From NCBI GenBank assembly GCA_021300125.1, contig JAJTHX010000403.1, forward strand, positions 1 through 13,952: a stretch of 13,952 nt of DNA. Direction: 5' to 3'. Within the stretch, counting starts at the first letter, position 1; each line of letters starts with the position of its first letter. The translations under genes and the position numbers were made by a program. This stretch comes from Betaproteobacteria bacterium (GTDB lineage Bacteria; Pseudomonadota; Gammaproteobacteria; Burkholderiales; SG8-41). This document shows, piece by piece, positions 7,529 through 13,860 of this stretch. The notes below the pieces were generated by a model, which worked only from the letters and a program-made list of their open reading frames with translations, was not told where the DNA came from and made no database searches.

Positions 7529-8992
7529 TTACTGTCCCTGGCCCAGCGAGTAGCCCGGCACGCCGTCAAAGGTGTACAGGTGCTCGGTCTTGATGAAATC
7601 GAAGCCCGCTGCCGCGAGGGTGCCGAGCAGGGCCACCACGTCGGCGTGGGTCACCGTCGCGTCGGCAGCGGCCGGCATGAAGCGGCAACGCCAGTGGTCG
7701 GTGCACAGGGTTTCGGGCAGTCCGCCCGGCCACACCTTGACGCCGCGGTTGGTGATCATCTTCAGCCCGAGCTTGCCGGTGGCGGCGGTGTTCAGTGCCG
7801 CCCCCAGCGTTTCCGCGTCGCCCTCACGCCAGTGCAGGAAGACGTCCACCCCGACCAGGGCCTTGCGCGCCGGTGCGCGCGCCGGCGCCGGCGCCGGTTT
7901 GGCCTGGGCCGCAGCGAACTGCACCGGCTTGAGTTGCACGGGCGCCTGGCCGAGGCGGGCGATCACCGCCTGGGCGAAGGCGCGGGTACCGACCTTTTCC
8001 CGGGTGTGCGGACCGGCGACATCGGCGGTATGCACACCGTCTTCGATGGTGCGCAGCCAGGCGTTCTGCACGCGGGTGGCGATATCGCCCTGGCCGATGT
8101 GGGCGAGCAGCATCGCCGCCGCCTGGATCAGGCCCGAGGGATTGGCGACGTCCTTGCCGGCGATGTCCGGCGCACTGCCATGCACGGCCTCGAACATTGC
8201 GACGTGGTCGCCGATGTTGGAGGAGCCGGCCAGGCCGATCGAGCCGGCGATCTGCGCCGCGACGTCGGAGAGGATGTCGCCGTAGAGGTTGGGCATCACC
8301 ACCACGTCGAAGCGCCCCGGATCGTCGGCCAGCAGCGCCGCACCGATGTCGACGATGCGGTGCTCTTTTTCGAGCTCGGGATACTGCTCGCCGATCTCGT
8401 CGAACACCTTGTGGAAGAGACCGTCGGTCATCTTCATGATGTTGTCCTTGGTGAAGCAGGTCACCTTGCGCCGGCCGTTGGCGCGCGCGTATTCGAAGGC
8501 GTAGCGCACGATGCGTTCGCAGCCCGGGCGCGAGATCAGTTTCAGGCACTGGTAGACCTCGTCGGTCTGGCGGTGCTCGATGCCCGCATAGAGATCTTCC
8601 TCGTTCTCGCGCACGATCACCACGTCCATGCCGGGGTGGCGGGTATCGACGAAGGGATGGTAGGTCACGCAGGGCCGCACATTGGCGTAGAGCCCGAGCG
8701 ACTTGCGGATGGTGACGTTGAGGCTCTTGTAGCCGCCGCCCTGCGGGGTGGTGATCGGCGCCTTCAGCAGCAGCCCGGTCCTGCGCAGCACCTCCCAGGC
8801 TTGCGGCGCGATGCCGGCGCTGATGCCGCTTTTGTAGACCTTTTCGCCGACTTCGATCGGCTGCCAATCGATGCGCGCGCCGGCGGCATCCAGTACGGCC
8901 ATCGTGGCGGCGAGGATTTCAGGGCCGATGCCGTCACCCTCGGCGACGGCGACGGCGGTGCGGGTGAGCTGGCGGGAATCGGCGAGGTCCAT
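7529..8992 (-). CDS. Isocitrate dehydrogenase with C-terminal extension (Thermus/Rickettsia type)
   Basis: This 487-residue cytoplasmic TCA-cycle enzyme would decarboxylate isocitrate to 2-oxoglutarate. The catalytic core (about 10-350) has the isocitrate/phosphate residues Ser90, Asn92, Arg96 and Arg106 (SLNVTIRKSLGLYANVRP), Arg128, Tyr135 and Lys182. The metal site is Asp215, Asp239 and Asp243 (NLYGDILSD). After an Ala/Pro-rich linker (about 359-377) comes an extra domain of about 110 residues (378-487), as in the long IDHs of Thermus and Rickettsia; it is absent from E. coli Icd. At the coenzyme site the sequence is HGSAPDIAG, with Asp276-Ile277 where E. coli NADP-IDH has Lys344-Tyr345, so NAD preference is possible. 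The ATG at 8992 has an AGGAG ribosome binding site 7 bases upstream. The gene is divergent from the LysR regulator. Confidence 0.92.
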   Translation of the reverse strand: MDLADSRQLTRTAVAVAEGDGIGPEILAATMAVLDAAGARIDWQPIEVGEKVYKSGISAGIAPQAWEVLRRTGLLLKAPITTPQGGGYKSLNVTIRKSLGLYANVRPCVTYHPFVDTRHPGMDVVIVRENEEDLYAGIEHRQTDEVYQCLKLISRPGCERIVRYAFEYARANGRRKVTCFTKDNIMKMTDGLFHKVFDEIGEQYPELEKEHRIVDIGAALLADDPGRFDVVVMPNLYGDILSDVAAQIAGSIGLAGSSNIGDHVAMFEAVHGSAPDIAGKDVANPSGLIQAAAMLLAHIGQGDIATRVQNAWLRTIEDGVHTADVAGPHTREKVGTRAFAQAVIARLGQAPVQLKPVQFAAAQAKPAPAPARAPARKALVGVDVFLHWREGDAETLGAALNTAATGKLGLKMITNRGVKVWPGGLPETLCTDHWRCRFMPAAADATVTHADVVALLGTLAAAGFDFIKTEHLYTFDGVPGYSLGQGQ

Positions 8993-8999
8993 GGTCGGG

Positions 9000-9004
9000 C
9001 TCCT
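9000..9004 (-). promoter_or_regulatory. Ribosome binding site of the isocitrate dehydrogenase gene
   Basis: AGGAG on the minus strand lies 7 bases before the ATG at 8992 and supports that start. Confidence 0.7.
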
Positions 9005-9055
9005 GTGGTTTGGGTTCGGCGAACGCCGCGGATACTAAGGACCCTCAAGCATTAT

Positions 9056-9072
9056 GAAAAATGATATTTTTC
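9056..9072. promoter_or_regulatory. Inverted repeat in the idh-lysR divergent region
   Basis: GAAAAAT-GAT-ATTTTTC is a perfect repeat with 7-base arms and a 3-base spacer. TTAT (9052-9055) and ATAA (9074-9077) flank it almost symmetrically. It sits about mid-way in the 118-base gap between the two divergent genes. A LysR-type operator is the obvious reading. A CATAAT on the minus strand (9056-9051) could be the -10 of the isocitrate dehydrogenase promoter, which would put this repeat over the promoter core. Confidence 0.5.
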
Positions 9073-9082
9073 GATAAAACAT

Positions 9083-9098
9083 ATAGACTTTATTCTAT
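9083..9098. promoter_or_regulatory. Second inverted repeat, proximal to the lysR start
   Basis: ATAGA-N6-TCTAT has 5-base arms with a 6-base gap and ends 12 bases before the regulator's ATG. The geometry resembles LysR-type activation or autoregulation half-sites. It overlaps the likely -10 region of the regulator gene (TATTCT or TTCTAT near 9091-9098), which would suit autorepression. Confidence 0.4.
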
Positions 9099-9110
9099 GG
9101 ATAACTTTCC

Positions 9111-10112
9111 ATGAGCCAGCGCAAACGTCTCCCGGTCACCCTGCACCAGCTGCGCGTGTTCGAGGCGGTGGCGCGGAACCTGTCGTTCACCCGCGCCGCG
9201 GATGAACTGCACCTGTCGCAGCCGACGGTGTCTGTCCAGGTCAGGGAGCTCGCCGCGGCAGTGGGCCTGCCGCTGTTCCAGCAGGTCGGCCGCCGTATCC
9301 GCCTCAGCGCTGCCGGGAGCGAACTGCTGGCCACCGCACGCACGGTGTTCGACACCTGGGACCGCTTCGAAATGACGGTGGCGGACCTGCAAGGGCTGCG
9401 CCGCGGCGCATTGAGGGTGTCCGCGGTGACCACCGCCACCTATTTTGTGCCGCGGCTGCTGGGGCCGTTCTCCGAGGCGTACCCTGGCATCGAGCTGTCG
9501 CTGGAGGTGGCGCGGCGCGACGACATCGTGCAGCGGCTGATCGAGGGCCGCGATGATCTCTACATCATGGGTGTGCCGCCGACCGATCTGGAGATCCACG
9601 CCCATCCGGTACTCGACAACCCGCTGGTGATCGTGGCGCCGCGCGGGCATCTCCTGGCAGGCCGCCGCGCGCTGCCGCTGGAAGTGCTGGCTGAAGAGCC
9701 CTTCCTGGTGCGCGAGCCCGGCTCCGGCACGCGCATGGCCTCGGAGCGCTACTTCCAGCGCCACGGCTTCAAGCCGCGGGTGCGCATGGCGCTGGGCAGC
9801 AACGAGGCGATCAAGCAGGCGGTGGCCGGCGGCTTCGGCGTCGCGGTGCTGTCGCTGCATGCGCTGGCGATGGACGAAACACGGGGGAGCCTGGCGCTGC
9901 TCGATGTACAGGGTTTTCCGATCGAGCGGAAATGGTATGCGGTGCATCCCAGGGGGCGGCCCCTGTCGATCGTCGGCCGCACCTTTCTCGATTACCTCAA
10001 GGGCGAGTTCGGGCGCCAGACCGATGTGTCCACCTTGCTGGCCGACTGGCGCGCCGTTGCCGCAAGGCCGGCGGGCAGCAGCCGGCGCCCGCGCCGTCAC
10101 AAGGCGGGTTGA
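9111..10112 (+). CDS. LysR-family transcriptional regulator, CbbR-like
   Basis: This 333-residue LysR-type regulator has an N-terminal winged helix-turn-helix (about 11-70: LHQLRVFEAVARNLSFTRAA, HLSQPTVSVQVRELA, GLPLFQQVGRRIRLSAAG). A periplasmic-binding-protein-like effector domain covers about 95-305. Segments such as FLVREPGSGTRMASERYF, GSNEAIKQAV and FPIERKWYAVH are very close to CbbR, the regulator of Calvin-cycle genes in autotrophs. No cbb genes are visible here. It is divergent from the isocitrate dehydrogenase gene and 126 bases upstream of the molybdenum hydroxylase/Sox-like cluster in the same direction, so either could be its target. Its Shine-Dalgarno is weak (GGATA at 9099-9103). 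Confidence 0.9.
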   Translation: MSQRKRLPVTLHQLRVFEAVARNLSFTRAADELHLSQPTVSVQVRELAAAVGLPLFQQVGRRIRLSAAGSELLATARTVFDTWDRFEMTVADLQGLRRGALRVSAVTTATYFVPRLLGPFSEAYPGIELSLEVARRDDIVQRLIEGRDDLYIMGVPPTDLEIHAHPVLDNPLVIVAPRGHLLAGRRALPLEVLAEEPFLVREPGSGTRMASERYFQRHGFKPRVRMALGSNEAIKQAVAGGFGVAVLSLHALAMDETRGSLALLDVQGFPIERKWYAVHPRGRPLSIVGRTFLDYLKGEFGRQTDVSTLLADWRAVAARPAGSSRRPRRHKAG

Positions 10113-10238
10113 CCCGGCACCGGCTGCGTCTTACAGTCACATCCGGCCAGCGCCTTCGGCAAAGCGACTACAGATCGTGCAACCCGTCGGCAGCCATTGC
10201 CGCCATTCCCGTTTACCCAAATTGGTTGAGGAGAGCCC
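10113..10238. other. Intergenic gap before the molybdenum hydroxylase/Sox-like cluster
   Basis: This 126-base gap shows no convincing sigma70 promoter. It has a short palindrome CCAA-A-TTGG at 10217-10225 and a strong GAGGAG ribosome binding site (10228-10233), 5 bases before the ATG at 10239. A two-base-loop hairpin at 10105-10116 lies at the regulator's stop but has no T tract. The cluster may be read from the regulator's promoter or from a promoter I cannot recognise. Confidence 0.4.
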
Positions 10239-10730
10239 ATGTTCCAGTTGAATATCAACGGCCGCGTTCACAAGGTCGACGTCGAGCCGGATACCCCGCT
10301 GTTGTGGGTGATCCGCGAACAGGTCGGGCTTACCGGCACCAAATACGGCTGTGGCGTTGCCCAGTGCGGCGCATGCTCCATCCACTACAACGGCGAAGTG
10401 ATGCGCTCCTGCGTGCTGCCGGTGTCGGCGGTGAAACCGACCGATCGCATCGTCACCATTGAGGGCCTCGCCAGGGATGCCTCGCATCCGGTGCAGCGGG
10501 CCTGGGCTGAACTCGACGTCGCGCAGTGCGGTTTTTGCCAGTCGGGCCAGATCATGGCGGCGGCAGCGCTGCTGCGCAAGAAGTCGAGGCCCACGGACGG
10601 CGATATTGACGAGGCGATGACCAACATCTGCCGCTGCGGCACCTATCACCGCATCCGCGCCGCGATCCACCGCGCCGCCGGCAACCGCAGCGCCGCTGCC
10701 GAAGCCGACAACAACAACGCCACTGCCTGA
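10239..10730 (+). CDS. (2Fe-2S)-binding subunit of an IorA-type molybdenum hydroxylase
   Basis: This 163-residue small subunit belongs to the xanthine-oxidase-family molybdenum hydroxylases, isoquinoline 1-oxidoreductase alpha (IorA) type. It carries two [2Fe-2S] clusters that pass electrons out of the molybdenum site. The ferredoxin-like cluster is ligated by Cys38, Cys43, Cys46 and Cys58 ([15 protein letters not shown]). The helical-domain cluster uses Cys97, Cys100, Cys131 and Cys133 ([14 protein letters not shown]). All eight cysteines are present. The Ala/Asn-rich tail after residue 150 is slightly longer than usual. It has no signal peptide. Because the partner subunit carries a Tat signal, this one probably folds in the cytoplasm and is exported with it. 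A GAGGAG ribosome binding site precedes the ATG, and the gene ends 17 bases before the large-subunit start. Confidence 0.93.
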   Translation: MFQLNINGRVHKVDVEPDTPLLWVIREQVGLTGTKYGCGVAQCGACSIHYNGEVMRSCVLPVSAVKPTDRIVTIEGLARDASHPVQRAWAELDVAQCGFCQSGQIMAAAALLRKKSRPTDGDIDEAMTNICRCGTYHRIRAAIHRAAGNRSAAAEADNNNATA

Positions 10731-10734
10731 TGTC

Positions 10735-10740
10735 GAGGAG
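10735..10740 (+). promoter_or_regulatory. Ribosome binding site fixing the large-subunit start at 10748
   Basis: GAGGAG lies 7 bases before ATG 10748. An in-frame ATG at 10730 overlaps the previous stop but has this element downstream of it, so 10748 is the better start. Confidence 0.65.
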
Positions 10741-10747
10741 CACGGAC

Positions 10748-12958
10748 ATGGAACACGCACAACAATCTGCCCTGCAGGACGTTACACGACGCAAATTCAT
10801 GGTCAGCACGGCGGCCGCCGGCGGCGGCCTCGCGCTGGGCCTGCAGCTGCCTTTTGGCGCCGCGCCGGCCGCGGCGCAGTCTGCGGCTGCCGCGGACGAA
10901 ATCAATCTGTGGGTGGTGGTGAAACCCGACGACACCTGCGTCATCCGCATCGCCCGCGCCGAGATGGGCCAGGGCACGCTGACCGGCCTCGCACAGCTCG
11001 TGGCCGAAGAGCTGGAGTGTGACTGGAAGAAGGTGGCCACCGAGCAGATCACGCCTGGACAGAACCTTGCACGCAAGCGCGCCTGGGGCGACATGTCGAC
11101 CTCCGGCAGCCGCGGCATCCGCCAGTCCCACGACTACGTGCGCAGCGGCGGTGCGGCCGCGCGGATGATGCTGATGCAGGCTGCCGCCAGCGAATGGGGC
11201 GTGCCGGTAGGCGAGCTGACTGTCGCCAATGGCGTGATCAGCCATGCCGCCTCCCGGCGCCGTACCTCCTTCGGCCGCGTAGCCGCCGCGGCGGCAAAGC
11301 TGACGCCGCCGGACCCGAAGACGATCACCTTGAAGCCGATCAAGGAGTGGAAGATCGCGGGCAAGCCGCTGCGCCGGATCGACAATACCCGGGGCAAGCT
11401 CGATGGCTCCCAGATCTACGCCATGGATGTGCGGCTGCCCGGGATGCTGCATGCCACCGTCAAGCAATGCCCGGTGTTCGGCGGCAGGCTGGCCAGTTTT
11501 GATGCCGCCAAAGTCACCGGCATGCCGGGCGTCCGCAAGGTGTTTGCGATCAGCCCGACCACGGTGGCTGTGGTTGCGGATACCTGGTGGCGCGCGAAAA
11601 AGGCGATGGACGCGCTGCCCATTGTTTGGGATGAAGGTCCGCATGCCAAGGTCAACAGCGCCTCGATTGATGCCCATCTGCGCACCGGCCTGACTTCCGA
11701 TGACGCATTTGCCGACATCAACACCGGCGACGCGATCAAGGCGATCGCTGCAGCGCCGCGAAAGGTCGAAGCGGTGTACAGCCTGCCCTTCACTGCGCAC
11801 ACCACGATGGAGCCGATGAACTGCACGGTGCGGCTGACCGCTGACCGCGCCGAGTTGTGGATCCCGACGCAGAGCGCCGAGGCGTCCATGGCAGTGCTGT
11901 CCAGCAGTTCCGGACTGCCGCTCGACAAGTGCGAGGTCTATGCACTGAATCTCGGTGGCGGCTTTGGCCGCCGCATCGGCAGCCAGGATGTGGTGCGCCA
12001 GGGCGTGGCGATCGCCAAGGAGTTTCCCGGCGTGCCGGTGAAAATGCTGTGGACGCGCGAGGAAGACCAGGCGCACGGCCTCTACCGCCCGATCGCCATG
12101 GCGCGCATGACCGCCGGCGTGGACGAGCAGGGCAACCTGGCCGGCATGCATATCCGCGTCTCCGGCCAGTCGATCAATGCCTTCGCCAATCCGGCGGCGA
12201 TCAAGGACGGCCGCGACCGTCGCCAGCTGCAGGGACTGTGGGACACCCTCGAGGGTGATGCGCAGATCGGCTACACCCATCCCAACCTGCGCACCGAGTA
12301 TGCGATGCGCAACACCCACCTGCCGGTGGGGCCGTGGCGTGGCGTCAACACCAACCAGAACGGCATTTTCCTCGAGTGCTTCATGGACGAGGCCGCGAAG
12401 CTGGCGAACCGCGACCCGCTGGAGTTCCGTCGCGTGCTGATGCGCGAGCGGCCCAAGCATCTGGGTGTTCTGAATGCCGCCGCCGAAAAGGCGGGCTGGG
12501 GCAAACCGCTGCCCAAGGGCGTGTTCCGCGGCATTGCGCAGTTCATGGGCTACGGCAGCTACTCGGCGGCGGTGGCCGAGGTTTCCGTCAGCGCCAAGGG
12601 CGAGGTCAAGGTGCACCGCATGGTGTTTGCGCTGGATTGCGGCAACGTGGTGAATCCGGACCAGACCGCGGCGCAGATCGAGGGTTCGGTGGCGTACGGC
12701 ATGACCACGCTGCTCGGGGAGATTTCGGTGGATGCAGGCCGCGTCGTGGAAACCAACTTCCACAATTTCCCGGTCATGAAGGTCAAGGAAATGCCCAAGG
12801 TCGAAGTCGTCCTGCCGCTGACCGGCGATTTCTGGGGCGGCGTCGGCGAGCCGACGATCTGCGTGGTGGTGCCGGCGATCCTCAATGCGATTTTCGCCGC
12901 CACCGGCAAGCCGGTGCGTTCGCTGCCGCTGTCGAAGCAGGGGCTGACCCTGATCTGA
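10748..12958 (+). CDS. Molybdopterin-binding subunit of an IorB-type molybdenum hydroxylase, Tat-exported
   Basis: This 736-residue large subunit of the xanthine dehydrogenase superfamily, IorB type, would bind molybdopterin-cytosine-dinucleotide molybdenum and hydroxylate a carbon next to a ring nitrogen or an aldehyde carbon. The N-terminus has a twin-arginine signal (TRRKFMVSTAAAGGGLALG, Arg14-Arg15) with a likely cut near residues 43-49, so the enzyme should work in the periplasm. Cofactor-binding hallmarks include EMGQGTLTGLAQLVAEELE (72-90), GGGFGRRIGSQDVVRQ (403-418) and PVGPWRGVNTNQN (526-538). The presumed catalytic base is Glu701 in GGVGEPTI. There is no FAD subunit gene. The cytochrome gene starts 2 bases after the stop and is the obvious electron acceptor. 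The substrate cannot be read from the sequence. Confidence 0.92.
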   Translation: MEHAQQSALQDVTRRKFMVSTAAAGGGLALGLQLPFGAAPAAAQSAAAADEINLWVVVKPDDTCVIRIARAEMGQGTLTGLAQLVAEELECDWKKVATEQITPGQNLARKRAWGDMSTSGSRGIRQSHDYVRSGGAAARMMLMQAAASEWGVPVGELTVANGVISHAASRRRTSFGRVAAAAAKLTPPDPKTITLKPIKEWKIAGKPLRRIDNTRGKLDGSQIYAMDVRLPGMLHATVKQCPVFGGRLASFDAAKVTGMPGVRKVFAISPTTVAVVADTWWRAKKAMDALPIVWDEGPHAKVNSASIDAHLRTGLTSDDAFADINTGDAIKAIAAAPRKVEAVYSLPFTAHTTMEPMNCTVRLTADRAELWIPTQSAEASMAVLSSSSGLPLDKCEVYALNLGGGFGRRIGSQDVVRQGVAIAKEFPGVPVKMLWTREEDQAHGLYRPIAMARMTAGVDEQGNLAGMHIRVSGQSINAFANPAAIKDGRDRRQLQGLWDTLEGDAQIGYTHPNLRTEYAMRNTHLPVGPWRGVNTNQNGIFLECFMDEAAKLANRDPLEFRRVLMRERPKHLGVLNAAAEKAGWGKPLPKGVFRGIAQFMGYGSYSAAVAEVSVSAKGEVKVHRMVFALDCGNVVNPDQTAAQIEGSVAYGMTTLLGEISVDAGRVVETNFHNFPVMKVKEMPKVEVVLPLTGDFWGGVGEPTICVVVPAILNAIFAATGKPVRSLPLSKQGLTLI

Positions 12959-12960
12959 CG

Positions 12961-13398
12961 GTGCAGCCGGCCGGCATGCTGCTGATGGGTCTGGCCGTGG
13001 CGGCGAATGCCGCTGCGGCCGATCCGGCGGTGCTTCAATACAAGGTGTCGGGTGACGCGATTGCCACGCCGCTGGCTGCGCCGGGCGATGCATTGCGGGG
13101 CCGTGACATCGTTGCCGGCCGCGATGGCAACTGCCTGCTTTGCCATGCGATCCCCGAAACCGGCGCCCGTTTCATGGGCGACATCGCGCCACCGCTGAGC
13201 GGCATTGGCGCCCGCCTCAGCGCCGCGCAGCTGCGGCTGCGCGTGGTGGACCAGTCGCGGCTCAACCCGGATACGGTGATGCCCTCGTATTTCAAGGTCG
13301 ACGGCCTGCATCGAGTGGCGCCGGCCTTTCGCGGCAAGCCCATCCTCAATGCCGCCCAGGTCGAGGACGTGGTGGCATTCCTGCAGACGCTGAAGTGA
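12961..13398 (+). CDS. SoxX-like monohaem c-type cytochrome
   Basis: This 145-residue periplasmic cytochrome c has one haem site, CLLCH (Cys58, Cys61, His62), and a likely distal Met107 in DTVMPSYFKVDG. The segments AAQLRLRVVDQSRLNP, VMPSYFKVDGLHRVAPAFRGKPIL and VEDVVAFLQTL are those of SoxX, the small subunit of the SoxXA cytochrome that attaches thiosulfate to SoxY. GTG 12961 is the best start, 2 bases after the previous stop; ATG 12976 is possible. The hydrophobic leader (about 5-20) has no Lys or Arg in its n-region, which is odd for a Sec signal, and no Shine-Dalgarno is evident. Its position after a molybdenum hydroxylase suggests it also takes electrons from that enzyme (inference). 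No soxA is in the window. Confidence 0.85.
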   Translation: MQPAGMLLMGLAVAANAAAADPAVLQYKVSGDAIATPLAAPGDALRGRDIVAGRDGNCLLCHAIPETGARFMGDIAPPLSGIGARLSAAQLRLRVVDQSRLNPDTVMPSYFKVDGLHRVAPAFRGKPILNAAQVEDVVAFLQTLK

Positions 13399-13859
13399 AC
13401 GATCCCGCAAAACCCATGCTGCACCGGCGCCGATTCCTGCTCGCCGCCACCACGCTGGCCGCGGCGCCGTTGCTCGCGCACGCGCAGTCCGATCCGCGGC
13501 GGCTGGCGCTGCTGCGCGAAATCACCGGCGGGCCGCTGCCTGCCGCCGGCCGCGTGCTGGTGGACACGCCGCCACTCGCCGACAACGGCCACTCGGTGCC
13601 GGTGCGCATCGCCGTCGAAAGCCCGATGAGTGCTGCCGACCGGGTGCAGCAGATCGTGATCCTGGCCGAACGCAATCCGCGCCCGGTGGTGGCGCGTTAC
13701 GCTCTCGGGCCGCTGTGCGCCCGGGCCGAGATTTCGACGCGCATCCGCCTTGCCGACATCCAGGAAGTGGTCGCACTGGCGCGGATGTCCGACGGCGGCT
13801 GGTGGATGGGCGCAACGCGGGTGATCGTCACCGAGCTGGCCTGTCTGGAGGATGGCTGA
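13395..13859 (+). CDS. SoxY homologue with an altered C-terminal carrier arm
   Basis: This 154-residue SoxY-domain protein is a periplasmic carrier whose C-terminal cysteine normally holds sulfur intermediates as a SoxYZ complex. A Tat-type leader is present (HRRRFLLAATTLAAAPLLAHA, residues 10-30). The core matches SoxY well: LADNGHSVPVRIAVESPMSAAD, VQQIVILAERNPRP, AEISTRIRLADIQEVVALARMSDG. The canonical Gly-Gly-Cys-Gly-Gly ending is missing: the protein ends VTELACLEDG, with Cys150 five residues from the end, and it has a second cysteine at 108 (GPLCARAE). GTG 13395 overlaps the cytochrome stop by 4 bases (GTGA), which suggests coupled translation; ATG 13416 is an alternative that keeps the signal peptide. 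It may be a divergent carrier rather than a standard thiosulfate SoxY. Confidence 0.85.
   Translation: MNDPAKPMLHRRRFLLAATTLAAAPLLAHAQSDPRRLALLREITGGPLPAAGRVLVDTPPLADNGHSVPVRIAVESPMSAADRVQQIVILAERNPRPVVARYALGPLCARAEISTRIRLADIQEVVALARMSDGGWWMGATRVIVTELACLEDG
13847..13851 (+). promoter_or_regulatory. Ribosome binding site of the soxZ-like gene, inside the soxY-like C-terminus
   Basis: GGAGG lies 9 bases before ATG 13861 and is formed by the Leu-Glu-Asp codons at the end of the SoxY homologue. The strong match supports the soxZ-like start and tight coupling of the two genes. Confidence 0.65.
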
Positions 13860-13860
13860 G

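Noticed and set aside
9014..9024. GTTCG-G-CGAAC palindrome in the leader of the isocitrate dehydrogenase gene
   Set aside because: It is short and GC-rich with a 1-base centre, so it is expected by chance in this composition, and it has no link to a known element.
7580..9064. A 494-codon plus-strand open frame opposite the isocitrate dehydrogenase gene
   Set aside because: The translation is Gly/His/Val/Asp-rich without motifs, and the minus-strand gene has all catalytic residues and a good ribosome binding site.
10105..10116. Hairpin CGGGT-TG-ACCCG at the regulator's stop as a terminator
   Set aside because: The loop is only 2 bases and no T tract follows, so it does not fit an intrinsic terminator.
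10646..13093. A very long open frame (815 codons) on the minus strand across the molybdenum hydroxylase and cytochrome genes
   Set aside because: It is an antisense shadow of GC-rich coding sequence. The translation is His/Arg/Gly-rich and low in recognisable motifs, and the plus-strand genes are unmistakable.
13800..13860. A frameshift as the reason the SoxY homologue lacks GGCGG
   Set aside because: None of the other plus-strand frames near the end encodes Gly-Gly-Cys-Gly-Gly, and the ribosome binding site and start of the next gene follow at normal spacing.
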